NCBI GenBank assembly: GCA_964553045.1
Contig: CAZKJG010000006.1
Span: 62,001 to 126,000 of the forward strand
From: JAWLEP01 sp964553045
GTDB lineage: Bacteria > Fermentibacterota > Fermentibacteria > Fermentibacterales > JCC-6
Length of the DNA: 64,000 nt
Direction: 5' to 3'
A model generated the notes under the pieces. It ran no database searches. It saw only the letters and a list, made by a program, of their open reading frames with translations, and was not told the origin of the DNA. Numbering within the stretch: the first letter of the stretch is position 1; every line of letters starts with the position of its first letter. Below, one piece after another: positions 16,331 to 25,238 of the stretch. The position numbers and the translations under genes were made by a program.

Positions 16331-18211
16331 CTATTCTGGCGGGACCAGGTTGAAGGAGACCTGCATCGGCAGGTTATCCGTCTGCTCCGGGGCCGGCCCG
16401 AAGTTTACGCTGGATATCGCAGCCTCTATGGTGGGCCTTAGGCTGGACAGCCCTCCGGGAGCGTTGACGGCCACTGCGGTTACCGATCCGCCTGGAGTGA
16501 TACTGAAGGCCAGGGTGATCCGGCCCCCGGCGGTGGGATTGCTCCTCAGCAGGCTCTCGTAGGCGGTCTGCACCCTCATCTTTATCACGTTCACCCGCCT
16601 GCGGATGTTGGTGAGGTCCCGGTAGCCCAGGTCCAGGGCCTCTCCGGAGCCGGAGGCGGAGAAGGATACCTGTGCCGCCCTGTGGACGGCTTCCACCTCG
16701 CCCTGGGAGACGGTCTCGGCCGAGGAGGCAACGCCTCCTCCCGAACCCACCACCGAGCTGATGCCCCCAGAGCCACCGCCCTCGCTTCCAGCCACCATGG
16801 CCTGTCCGGCCTCTCCCGAGGCCAGCCCCAGACCGGAGGACGCCGCCGACTGCAGATCGGTCACTATGCCGGCACCTCCGCCGGCGGAGCCCGTTCCGTA
16901 GGCCGCGAATCCTATATTGCTCATAACCTGGTTGGCCGCGTCGGCCCCGGCCGAGGCGCCTGCCGGCCCACCGCCGCCTCCGCCTGCGGGTCCGCCCCCA
17001 CCGCCGCCCGAGGCCACCTCGACGTCTTCTCCGCTTGGCATGTCTCCGATCACCTCTTCGCCGATCCCCGCGGTCTGTTGCTCGGGGGTGTCCGCCAGGC
17101 TGGCAACCCTGGCAGTGGGAGCGCGGCGGAGCATCTCGGACTTGCTGACCTCGGTCACCACCACCAGCCTGTCCAGAACCGCGCCCACCAGCAGCGCCAC
17201 GGCAAGACCCACGCCAAGAATAACCTGCATCCGGTCGATTTCGCCCTTCTGGCCCTTGAATACGATGCCGTCGTGCGGGCGTACCGCGAAGCTCTTCCAG
17301 TCGTAGCGGGACGGCTTGTACTCCTTCTTCGGTATCTTCTTTGGCTGGGGCTTGGGCGCGGCCTCCTTGGGGGGCTTGGTGAAGGCGAAGAATATCTCGG
17401 TCTCTCCGGCCTTGAACATGCCCGAGACATTCCGGTCCATCTCCCACTCGTAGGGCTCTCCGGGCTTCTCCTGCTTCAGGAGGTTACGGTCTATTAGTGT
17501 GCTGAAGGGAACGATGGTGCCCTTGACCTCGACGCCCCCGCCGAGGCCCTCGGGAAGGCGAAGCAGGTACTTTCCGTCCTTTGGCTCCAGCAGGGTGTGT
17601 ATTCTGGGAAGGTCGGCGCCCCGAATGCTGACCGTATTGTAGTCGGCGGTGCCGATGGTCATGATGCCGGCATTGGGGAATATCTCCCGCTTCTTCTCGC
17701 CCGGCCTCTCCACGATGACCTTCAGGCCCAGGTCCTCGGCGGGTGCGGGCTTCTTTCCGGGGGTCGGCTTCTCCGGCTTCGGCTTGGGCTTGGACTTGGA
17801 CTTGGGCTTGGGTTTCGCCTTTGGCCGCTGGATGAAGCCGAAGTGTATCGTGTACGGATCCAGGGTTATCTGGCCCTGGTCCTCGTACTTGATATTCAGC
17901 AGATAGTTGCCGTCCTCGTCCTGTGGAAATATGCCCAGGTCCCGAAGGTCGGCGAAGTTCAGCTTCGACCCGTCCACGGATTCGATCCTGGCGTTCATCG
18001 AACCCTGGAGCCTTAGAACCCAGGTATCCGGCTCGTCCCCGGGCGAGAGGATGATCATGGAGTCGGGAACGTCCGCCTCCTCGGCCACGATCTGATTGTT
18101 GTAGCCGGACCCCAGCCTGACCGGCTCCTTGCCGGGGATCAGCTTGTTACTCACCTTGCCGTCGCGCATTACGGCTACCGCCAGTACCTTCTTCTCCTCC
18201 GCCGGGCTCAT
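16331..18211 (-). CDS. FHA-like, single-span, TonB/AgmX-type C-terminal domain protein
   Basis: A 626-residue protein. Residues 1-130 and about 160-280 look like two FHA-type beta-sandwiches (VRLGSGYNNQIV; MTIGTADYNTVSI), joined by a Lys-Pro linker (130-155). One membrane span lies at about 329-350. Then comes a very glycine-rich stretch (about 405-520), and a final domain of about 95 residues (IRRRVNVIKMRVQTAYES, GGRITLAFSITPGGSV, a final VNFGPAPEQTDN) like the AgmX/PglI and TonB C-terminal fold. The order cytoplasmic FHA, membrane span, flexible periplasmic arm and TonB-like end is that of GltG-type proteins of myxobacterial gliding. It probably carries force from the ExbBD motor encoded just upstream to the outer membrane. 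It overlaps exbD2 by 4 bases. Confidence 0.8.
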   Translation of the reverse strand: MSPAEEKKVLAVAVMRDGKVSNKLIPGKEPVRLGSGYNNQIVAEEADVPDSMIILSPGDEPDTWVLRLQGSMNARIESVDGSKLNFADLRDLGIFPQDEDGNYLLNIKYEDQGQITLDPYTIHFGFIQRPKAKPKPKSKSKPKPKPEKPTPGKKPAPAEDLGLKVIVERPGEKKREIFPNAGIMTIGTADYNTVSIRGADLPRIHTLLEPKDGKYLLRLPEGLGGGVEVKGTIVPFSTLIDRNLLKQEKPGEPYEWEMDRNVSGMFKAGETEIFFAFTKPPKEAAPKPQPKKIPKKEYKPSRYDWKSFAVRPHDGIVFKGQKGEIDRMQVILGVGLAVALLVGAVLDRLVVVTEVSKSEMLRRAPTARVASLADTPEQQTAGIGEEVIGDMPSGEDVEVASGGGGGGPAGGGGGGPAGASAGADAANQVMSNIGFAAYGTGSAGGGAGIVTDLQSAASSGLGLASGEAGQAMVAGSEGGGSGGISSVVGSGGGVASSAETVSQGEVEAVHRAAQVSFSASGSGEALDLGYRDLTNIRRRVNVIKMRVQTAYESLLRSNPTAGGRITLAFSITPGGSVTAVAVNAPGGLSSLRPTIEAAISSVNFGPAPEQTDNLPMQVSFNLVPPE

Positions 18212-18741
18212 GGCCGCCCACCCTCTTCCTTGATGACCTCCAGGTTCTGCAGGCTGAAGCCGGCCTCGGAGCAGCTGGCCATCACCCGCTGGACGAGAAT
18301 CACCGGTATGGCGACATCACCCTGGATGTTGATCTTCTGCTCGTCCTCGGTGATGGTACCCTTCATCTGCCGTGTGTATTCCATGTGATCGTCCAGCCGG
18401 GCCACCAGGGACGGTATGGAACCTCCGGTGGACAGCAGCTGGTCGTTGACCTGCACGATGGGGTCTCCGTCCACGACAACGGCATCCTGGTTCACCACGA
18501 TCTCCAGCTTCATCTCCACCTTCTGCTCGGCGGAGGCTTTGGGCAGAGTCAGAACATCGCTTACGGTGACCAGCTGGCCCTCGGCGCTGTAGCTCTTCAG
18601 CAGAAAGACGACCAGAATGGTGAACATGTCGATCATGGAGGTCAGGTTGAGCCTGGCCTTCTTGTCGCCGCTGCGGCTTACCGCCTTAGTCTTGCCGTAA
18701 CCCAGAAGGAGGGGCACATGCCGCTTGGAGGGAGCGCTCAT
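18208..18741 (-). CDS. ExbD/TolR-family protein, channel aspartate present
   Basis: A 177-residue ExbD/TolR homologue. After a basic N-terminus comes one membrane span, LTSMIDMFTILVVFLLKS, in which D38 matches the proton-carrying aspartate of ExbD (D25 in E. coli). The rest is periplasmic and fits the ExbD beta/alpha domain (EIVVNQDAVVVDGDPI, near the end VILVQRVMASCSEAGF). It works with ExbB as a proton-driven motor in the inner membrane. The stop overlaps the start of the next gene by 4 bases and its own start overlaps the upstream exbD, so the operon is tightly coupled. Confidence 0.9.
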   Translation of the reverse strand: MSAPSKRHVPLLLGYGKTKAVSRSGDKKARLNLTSMIDMFTILVVFLLKSYSAEGQLVTVSDVLTLPKASAEQKVEMKLEIVVNQDAVVVDGDPIVQVNDQLLSTGGSIPSLVARLDDHMEYTRQMKGTITEDEQKINIQGDVAIPVILVQRVMASCSEAGFSLQNLEVIKEEGGRP

Positions 18742-19301
18742 TCCCTGCCCCTCTCCCTCTCGGCTTCACCCGCAACACTGGCGGACGGTGCCACCTGCAG
18801 ACCGGGCTCGGTGAATCCCACCCGGCCCACCGCGTCGATGGCCCTTATCACGTTCTCGTAGCGCATGGTCTCGGTGGTCAGGACCACGATCTCGCGGAAT
18901 TCGATGTCGTAGTGGCTCATCAGGGTATCCCGCATCTCGCCCGCCTTCTCCTGCAGCGTTGCGAAGTCGAAGGTGGTTACCGTCTCACCGTTGTTCTGGA
19001 CCTGAAAAGCCCTTCCCACCGAGGTCAGCCCGTAGGCCGTCCCCACGAACAGCTCTTCGTCGGTCATTATGACCTTGGCCTGTATCCGCTCCTCCTCGGA
19101 CTTGGCCAGGTTGGTTGAGGCCCCGGTGGCGTTGGGGTTGATGCCCTGGGTCTGGGACATGGTGATGGTCGTTATCTCCAGAAAGGACGCGCTCAGCAGG
19201 AGGAACGGTATTATCACGCAGAACAGGTTCATCACCGGCAGCAGGTCCAGCTCCGCCTGGTGCTTCTTCCTGTGGCTTCTCTTGGTGGCGCCTTGCGCCA
19301 T
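18738..19301 (-). CDS. ExbD-like protein with Asn in place of the channel aspartate
   Basis: A 187-residue ExbD-like protein: basic N-terminus (KRSHRKKHQ), one membrane span LLPVMNLFCVIIPFLLLSA, and a periplasmic domain with the usual ending (RYENVIRAIDAVGRVGF). At the position of the essential aspartate (motif P-x-x-D) it has N25, so PVMN replaces P-L-I-D. It should therefore not carry protons by the normal route. ExbD works as a dimer inside an ExbB pentamer, so a D/N heterodimer with the neighbouring ExbD would be a one-sided motor. Its ATG overlaps the exbB stop by one base. Confidence 0.85.
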   Translation of the reverse strand: MAQGATKRSHRKKHQAELDLLPVMNLFCVIIPFLLLSASFLEITTITMSQTQGINPNATGASTNLAKSEEERIQAKVIMTDEELFVGTAYGLTSVGRAFQVQNNGETVTTFDFATLQEKAGEMRDTLMSHYDIEFREIVVLTTETMRYENVIRAIDAVGRVGFTEPGLQVAPSASVAGEAERERGRE

Positions 19302-20188
19302 CAGCCTTCCTTTCTGGCCTGGCCGAGCATGTTGATGACCATGACCGAGTACCTGTCGATATCATCCACCAGTCGGTCGGCCTTGGCGGTGAGGAAGGAG
19401 TGCGCCAGCAGCTGCGGGATGGCGCCTATCAGGCCGAAGGCGGTGGTGTTCATGGCCTGGGATATACCGTTGGCCAGCAGCGTGCTCTTGGTCTCGGGGT
19501 CTGCCGCGGCCACGGCGGCGAAAGCCTGGATCAGGCCGAATATCGTACCCAGCAGGCCAACCATGGTGGACACGTTGGCGAACATGGCCAGGTACGAGGT
19601 TCTGGCGTTCAGCCGGGGCAGCTCGGCCAGCGCCATCTCGTCGACGGCGTTCTGTATGTCCCTCTCGGTACCCCGGTAGTTTCGAAGAGCGGCCTCGATG
19701 ATCCTGGCCAGGGGGGCGTCCCTTTCGGAGGCCTCGGCGATGGCTCCCTCGATGCTGCCCTTTCGGATCAGCTCGGATATGCGGGCCATGAACTCCTCGG
19801 GTTTGATGTTCGAGATTATGAAGAGGAAGATGAACCTCTCCACGAATATGGCCAGTCCGGCCGCCAGAATGACGAGGATGACCCACATTGCGGGGCCGCC
19901 CTTGCGGAAGAACTCCGCTATGCTGGAGAAGAGGCCGCCGCCCCCTTCCAGCTCCTCGGCGGCAACGGTGGTGTCCGCCGCCGTCGTCACTATATCCTCT
20001 TGCTCGGGCTCCGGCTCGGGCTCCGCGGCCACCTCTGTGGTGTCCTCCACCGCTACGCTGTCGGTGGCGGTGGTGTCAGTCGCGGCAGTTTCGGGTTCGG
20101 CGCCCTCCTCCGGCTGCGCCTGCGCGGCCCCGGTGAAGACGAAGATACCAAGCAACAAGAGTACTGGAAGTAAATTGCGACGCATCAA
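19301..20188 (-). CDS. ExbB/TolQ/MotA-family proton channel protein with acidic periplasmic extension
   Basis: A 295-residue protein with an N-terminal signal peptide (RNLLPVLLLLGIFVFTGAAQA), then an acidic, threonine/alanine-rich linker to about residue 85, then the ExbB core: first span GPAMWVILVILAAGLAIFVE, and two later spans in LAMFANVSTMVGLLGTIFGLIQAF and SQAMNTTAFGLIGAIPQLLAH. The conserved GLLGTVxGL-type motif and the A-L-x-T-T-A/F-G-L motif are present, so the channel appears functional. The signal plus extension is an elaborated form seen in ExbB2-type proteins. Two exbD genes follow without a gap. Confidence 0.92.
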   Translation of the reverse strand: MMRRNLLPVLLLLGIFVFTGAAQAQPEEGAEPETAATDTTATDSVAVEDTTEVAAEPEPEPEQEDIVTTAADTTVAAEELEGGGGLFSSIAEFFRKGGPAMWVILVILAAGLAIFVERFIFLFIISNIKPEEFMARISELIRKGSIEGAIAEASERDAPLARIIEAALRNYRGTERDIQNAVDEMALAELPRLNARTSYLAMFANVSTMVGLLGTIFGLIQAFAAVAAADPETKSTLLANGISQAMNTTAFGLIGAIPQLLAHSFLTAKADRLVDDIDRYSVMVINMLGQARKEG

Positions 20189-20211
20189 TTATCTCCTCTC
20201 ACGGCGCCGAT

Positions 20212-20706
20212 TCAGCGCCCTCCGAGATCCAGAACCAGGTTTCCGGCGAGATCGAGAACGGCGATAACACCGAAGATCAGGCCCTGCTCGCTGTCATCGG
20301 TTCCGTACCTGTATGCGGACAGCCCTCCAAAGGCCGCCACCGATCCGTACCTTATCCACCAAGGAAGTATATGCACATTCTGTGCCGTTCCAAAGGAGGG
20401 CTCGCCTGCGAATGCACCAGGGTAGATGGGGCTGACAACGTCCTCGATAAAGCTGCGCTCCAGAAGGACGTTGCTGAGGTTGGGCGTGCTCTTGAGCATC
20501 ATGAATATGGCCTGAGGGGTGCGCAGCTCGCCCTTGATGGTTATCTCCTCGAGAATGAGCCTTCCCTGCTCGTCGGTGTAGGCGCCTGCTCCTCCCCCGC
20601 CCGCCGGCTGGGCCAGCGCCTGGCCGGCAAGCGCCGCCATCAGAGCGGCCGCCATTGCAAGTGCGCAGAACCGTGTCGTGGCGGGACTCCGGTCTAGAAT
20701 GGCCAC
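20212..20706 (-). CDS. Small exported protein of the ExbBD operon
   Basis: A 164-residue protein with a signal peptide (CALAMAAALMAALAGQALA) and two hydrophobic stretches in the C-terminal third (YGSVAAFGGLSAYRYG, FGVIAVLDLAGNLVLDLG). The mature N-terminus has LEEITIKGELRTPQAIFMM, resembling a short STN/secretin-type or plug-like strand. I prefer GTG 20706, about 9 bases after AGGAGG; a TTG at 20715 would sit right on the Shine-Dalgarno sequence. It overlaps the end of the TPR gene by 13 bases and precedes exbB by 23 bases. I do not recognise the family. Confidence 0.65.
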   Translation of the reverse strand: MAILDRSPATTRFCALAMAAALMAALAGQALAQPAGGGGAGAYTDEQGRLILEEITIKGELRTPQAIFMMLKSTPNLSNVLLERSFIEDVVSPIYPGAFAGEPSFGTAQNVHILPWWIRYGSVAAFGGLSAYRYGTDDSEQGLIFGVIAVLDLAGNLVLDLGGR

Positions 20707-23700
20707 AGGAAGCAACCTCCTCCGCCGTCCTCGGTCTCGGAGGGCTCCTCCTCGGCAGCCGTATCCTCCTCGGCCTCCGGTCCGGTCTCGCCGCTGTCGG
20801 CTTCATCCGCCCCGGCTTCCTCACCGGCCTGCTCCTCTTCCTGCTGCTCGAATCCCTCTTCGGTCTCCTCCCCGCCCTCTCCGGCCTCCGGGCCCTCGGC
20901 CCCGCCGGCTCCGGTGCTGTCCGCGGCCGACTCCTCCTCGGTCACGTAGCCCAGCTCCGCAACCGCACCGGGAGCCAGGAGCTCCAGGTTCTCCACCGCC
21001 CTGTCCACCCATTCGTTGTCTATGCCCTGGTTGGCCGCCTTCTCCACCGCCGTGCTGTAGACCGTCTGGGCCTGCTGCATCTTCGGCTCGTAGAACTGGG
21101 TGTAGAGTTGGTTGTAGAACGCGTCCACAGCCTCGGGGTCGTCTGCGATCTCCGGGGGCGGGTCCATGAACGCGATGACGTTGGCGTAGTCCTCGTAGAG
21201 CTCCCCCGCCCTGGCGCAGGCGGCCATGAAGTAGTAGTCGGTCCGGTAGCCGATGGCCTTGCTGTACCACTGCTCCACCTGCTGCATGAGCTGGGTCTTC
21301 AGCTGGGCTGTCTCGACGTTGGTCTCCTGCGCGGCGTAGTCCTCGTAGGCGATCTCGGCCAGGTAGAAGGCCGACTGGGCCGGGAAGTAGACGTCACCCG
21401 TCCTGTACTGGTCGAATGTCTCTACACAGCTCTGGTACATCTGCCGGGCCCTGCTGATCTGCCCCTGCTCGTGCAGATACCTTCCGTACTTTCCGTATAC
21501 GTGCACCATGGACTCGGCCGTACCCGCCTGGTGGGCGATCATCATGTCGTAGACGTTCGCCGCCAGGGCCATCCTCTCCGCGTCCTCGTAGGAGATGGCG
21601 GCGCTGTAAAGGGCGGTGCCCACATTCTCCGCGGAGGGGAACCGGTTGTACGCCTCCAGGTAGGTGTCGCCGGCCAGCTCGTGGCGGCCCGCCTCTTTGG
21701 CCAGGAAGGCGGCCCTGAGCATGCCTTTGGAAGCCAGATCGCTCTGGGGGTACTGGTCGGCCAGCTCGGTGAATACCCGAATGGCGTCCTCCATGGCGCC
21801 CGCTCTGGCGTATGTCTCGCCGGCGTCGTAGAGGGCGTTGGGCGCGATGTCGGAGCCGGGATGCGCACGGGCGGATTCCTCGAACCGCTGGGCGGCCGCC
21901 ACGATGGACTGTGTATCCTCCGAGCCTGCCAGGGTCTCGGCATCCCTGTATGCGGCGGCCGCGGCCAGCTGGTCGAAGTCCTCGCCCAGATCCTCGCCGG
22001 TGCGGGCTACCGCCTGGGAGGCCCTGCCGTACCAGTCCTCGGCCTCGGCGTAGTCCTCCTCGGCCTCGTAGGTGGCGGCTATGAAACGGGCCGACCTGGC
22101 CACGTACTCCGAATTGGAATACTCATTGTAGACCCTCTCGTACATCTGCCTTGAGCCCATGTAATCTCCGGCGTTGTAGAGGTTCCCGGCCACTCCGAAC
22201 AGGAACCTGGCGGCGTTCTCGCCCTCCGGGAAGTTATTGACGTAGAAGTTGGCGGCCTCCACCTGCTTCTCCCGCAGGGCGGCGCTGTCCACGCCGGACT
22301 GCTCGTTGTAGGCGATCATGTAGGCGCTCCAGGCGTTGCTGGCGGCGTCCTGCCGCCTCTGAGCCGATATGCTGTCCGCGCCCACCTCCATGTAGGTGTC
22401 TCCGGCGCTCACGTACTGCCCCAGGGCGTAGTAGGCGTCTCCCAGGAGGAACTTGAAGTCGTAGGCCTGCCTGGTGCCCCCGAACTCCTCCAGGTAGGAC
22501 TCGATCCTGGGAATCAGCTGGCCGTAGTAGCTTCGGCTCTGCTGGGGGGCCTCGTCGGCGGATTCCTGAGCCTTCGTGTAGTAGAAGGCGATGGTCTGCT
22601 CCAGGGAGCTGCCCCGCAGGGAGTCCACCGCTGCCATGGCCGCCTCCTGACCGACGGCCTCTGCCCACTCGCTCTCCATTCCGTAGCTCTCCACCAGCTC
22701 CTCGCGGGCCTCCGTGGCCGCCTCGTGGTCCCCCAGGCCCTCGTAGGCCGACGCGATCTCGGCCTGGAAGAAGGGGGCCTGCTCGTGGCCGGGATGCCGG
22801 TCCAGCAGAGCCTCGTAGGCGCTGATGGCGTCCGACCAGTAGCCCTGCTCGCCGTAGAACCGGGCCATGTGGTGCAGTACGGTGAAGCTTACCTCGTCGT
22901 CGCCGAGCTGCTCCAGGAAATCCGTGGCCATGGCTACCGGCGGACCCTCATTCTGTTCCATGAAGTCGTGGGCCAGGTACTCCATGGCCTCGTCCACCAT
23001 TGCGCCTCCGCGCCTGGGTATTCCCAGGGAATCCATCAGCTGGCTGTCCTGGATGAAATAGCCGAAGATGGCTGCGGAATGCAGGTAGTTGCTGCGCATG
23101 TACTCGGTCCAGCCCAGCTCGTACAAGCTGCGCTGATAGACGGCCGGATCGGCGTCGGGGTAGTCGAGGATACGGGAGAAGTAGGTGTAGGCGCTATCGT
23201 ACTCGAAGCTCTCGAAGTAGTAGTGGCCAACCCGCATGCAGGTCTCCCCGGCCAGGTCGCTCTCCTCGTGCCGCTCCAGGAGGGTGCGGTACTTGCTGAC
23301 CCCCTCGGTGGGATTGCCCATCTGCGTGAGGCAGTAGCCCATGGAGTAGAGGGCCACGTCCTCGACGTCGCTGTCCGGGTAGTTCGTGAGCACGCGGTCA
23401 TAGAGCTCTATGGAGCGGGAGTAGTCCTCGGGGAGGAAGGTCTCCGACTCCGCCATCCTGTCCAGGTACTCGCTCTTGTCGATGTCGTAGTACAGCTGGG
23501 CAAGCCGCACCAGAACGTCCGGGACGAACCGGGAGTCGGGGAAGCTGGCCAGGTACTCCTCGAAGTAGCCGGCGGCCTCGTGCGCCGCCTGGTTGATCCG
23601 CTGACTGAGGTTTTGCGCCTTCCGGGAGCGTTCCTCGATCAGGCTCTGCGCGAGGGTGCTGTCTCCGGCCTCGTAGGCCTCCTCTATCCGGCTGTCATAG

Positions 23701-25226
23701 ACATTGCTGATGTAGGAAAGCGAGTCGCGCTTCAGCTCGCGCTCCATGAATCGGGCTATGGCTATCCCGTAGTTGGTCTCCTGCACCCAGTCGTGGTCCT
23801 GGGCCATGCCGGCCTGGAACTTGGAGGAGAGATCCTGCAGGGCGAGCCTTATCCGCTCTATCTCGGTCTCCAGCTGCCCCAGCTCCCGGCGGTCCTGCTC
23901 GGTACCCCGATTTCTGGCCAGATCCCGGACCTCCTCCACCGAGACCGCCAAAGCCTCGGTGGACTCCTTGCTGCGGGAGATCAGCCTGCGGATCTGTCCC
24001 TGGAGATTCTCCTCCTCGATCGCCGGCAGAGAGAGCTCGGACTGCAGGCCGCTTATCTCCACGAACAGCTGACGGAGGGCGGCCTCCTCCTCCTCGATAA
24101 GTTCCACAAGTGCGAAGTCACCTTGGGTGTAGGCCTCCTCCTTCAGCTCGGACAGACCGATCCTTATCCTCTCGAGACGCTCCCGTTCGGCCTCGTACTT
24201 CTCCTGGGAGACCGACTCGCCATCCCGCATCAGCATGTCGTAGTCCTCGGTGTCCAGGTTCTGCTGCAGCAGCCGCTCGTACCTGTCAACGGCTATCTGC
24301 AGGTCCTCGGCTCCCAGGGCGCAGTTGGCCATGGCCAGCTCGAACTCGGATCTGAGGTCGGAACCCGGTACCTCCTCTATCACCCTCTCACAGAGGTTGT
24401 AGGCCGCCTGATACCTCTCCATGCGCATCAGGGTCCAGACCTTGCCCAGCATGGACACGTCGTAGTAGGAGCTGAAGGGTGAGACCCGGTCGTACAGGGA
24501 CAGAGCCTCCTCGTAGAAGCCCTCCTCCTCCACCATTATCTGGGCCAGAGCGATACGGGAGCGGTCGGCCAGCGCCGCCTCGCTGCGCGATCTGCCGGCA
24601 TTGTCGATTATCTCGTTGAAAAGCGACTTCGCAGAGGCTATGTCGTCCTCCTCCACGTAACCGACAGCCCGCAGATAATCGGCCAGAGGGGCGTATTCCG
24701 ATGCCCGGGGCACCTGCGAGAGTCGCTGCCTGGCCCTGTCGAACTCACCCAGGTTGTGGTAGGCCAGGCCGCCCACGATCTGGACCAGGTCAATGTGGCG
24801 GAACTCGGGCTCGGCCTCCCGCAGCTGGTCGGCGTAGTCCAGGGTGCCCTCGAAGTCCTGCAGCTGGAAGGCTATGAGCTCCAGGCGGAAAAGGGCATTG
24901 GCGTTGTAGGAGGACTCGGGGAAGTTGTCGACCACGGACTGGAAGGCGTCGCGCGCCCACACGATGGACCCCGCGCTGTAGAGCTCCTCTCCCAGCTCGA
25001 AGGCGCTCTGGGCGCTGGACATGATAGCCCTCTGCCTTCGCAGCTGCACAAGCTCGGCCTGTATGCGCGTGAGCCGCTCCTCCTCCCGGGCTATCTGATC
25101 CTCAAGGCTCCGCCTCTCGGCCCTGGCCCGCTGGAGAAGTACGCCGACGTCCTCTTCTCCATCCTCCTGAGCCAGTGCCGGCAGAGCGATCGCCAGCAGG
25201 ATCGTTGCGAGCAGAATTCTGGTCAT
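20694..25226 (-). CDS. Giant periplasmic TPR/coiled-coil protein
   Basis: A 1510-residue exported protein with signal peptide MTRILLATILLAIALPALAQ. A coiled coil (about residues 25-70) is followed by many TPR units of the YfiO/YbgF kind (FELGEELYSAGSIVWARDAF, ALYSMGYCLTQMGNPTEGVSKY, and so on), with a second coiled coil near 330-450. The last 80 residues are strongly acidic and end in a short GGGGCFLWPF. Long TPR proteins with coiled coils act as scaffolds between inner and outer membrane, as GltE/AglT do in gliding and YbgF does in the Tol system. It is the second gene of the operon, 12 bases after the barrel gene. Confidence 0.85.
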   Translation of the reverse strand: MTRILLATILLAIALPALAQEDGEEDVGVLLQRARAERRSLEDQIAREEERLTRIQAELVQLRRQRAIMSSAQSAFELGEELYSAGSIVWARDAFQSVVDNFPESSYNANALFRLELIAFQLQDFEGTLDYADQLREAEPEFRHIDLVQIVGGLAYHNLGEFDRARQRLSQVPRASEYAPLADYLRAVGYVEEDDIASAKSLFNEIIDNAGRSRSEAALADRSRIALAQIMVEEEGFYEEALSLYDRVSPFSSYYDVSMLGKVWTLMRMERYQAAYNLCERVIEEVPGSDLRSEFELAMANCALGAEDLQIAVDRYERLLQQNLDTEDYDMLMRDGESVSQEKYEAERERLERIRIGLSELKEEAYTQGDFALVELIEEEEAALRQLFVEISGLQSELSLPAIEEENLQGQIRRLISRSKESTEALAVSVEEVRDLARNRGTEQDRRELGQLETEIERIRLALQDLSSKFQAGMAQDHDWVQETNYGIAIARFMERELKRDSLSYISNVYDSRIEEAYEAGDSTLAQSLIEERSRKAQNLSQRINQAAHEAAGYFEEYLASFPDSRFVPDVLVRLAQLYYDIDKSEYLDRMAESETFLPEDYSRSIELYDRVLTNYPDSDVEDVALYSMGYCLTQMGNPTEGVSKYRTLLERHEESDLAGETCMRVGHYYFESFEYDSAYTYFSRILDYPDADPAVYQRSLYELGWTEYMRSNYLHSAAIFGYFIQDSQLMDSLGIPRRGGAMVDEAMEYLAHDFMEQNEGPPVAMATDFLEQLGDDEVSFTVLHHMARFYGEQGYWSDAISAYEALLDRHPGHEQAPFFQAEIASAYEGLGDHEAATEAREELVESYGMESEWAEAVGQEAAMAAVDSLRGSSLEQTIAFYYTKAQESADEAPQQSRSYYGQLIPRIESYLEEFGGTRQAYDFKFLLGDAYYALGQYVSAGDTYMEVGADSISAQRRQDAASNAWSAYMIAYNEQSGVDSAALREKQVEAANFYVNNFPEGENAARFLFGVAGNLYNAGDYMGSRQMYERVYNEYSNSEYVARSARFIAATYEAEEDYAEAEDWYGRASQAVARTGEDLGEDFDQLAAAAAYRDAETLAGSEDTQSIVAAAQRFEESARAHPGSDIAPNALYDAGETYARAGAMEDAIRVFTELADQYPQSDLASKGMLRAAFLAKEAGRHELAGDTYLEAYNRFPSAENVGTALYSAAISYEDAERMALAANVYDMMIAHQAGTAESMVHVYGKYGRYLHEQGQISRARQMYQSCVETFDQYRTGDVYFPAQSAFYLAEIAYEDYAAQETNVETAQLKTQLMQQVEQWYSKAIGYRTDYYFMAACARAGELYEDYANVIAFMDPPPEIADDPEAVDAFYNQLYTQFYEPKMQQAQTVYSTAVEKAANQGIDNEWVDRAVENLELLAPGAVAELGYVTEEESAADSTGAGGAEGPEAGEGGEETEEGFEQQEEEQAGEEAGADEADSGETGPEAEEDTAAEEEPSETEDGGGGCFLWPF

Positions 25227-25238
25227 TCGGCCTTCCAG

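Noticed and set aside
17751..17830. Lys-Pro repeat coding region as a DNA repeat element
   Set aside because: It is an in-frame protein linker (PKPKSKSKPKPKP) of the FHA-like/TonB-like protein, typical of periplasm- or membrane-spanning proteins, not a separate element.
22725..24482. A 585-codon plus-strand open frame inside the TPR gene
   Set aside because: Antisense of TPR sequence; its Leu/Gly/Val-rich translation has no signature.
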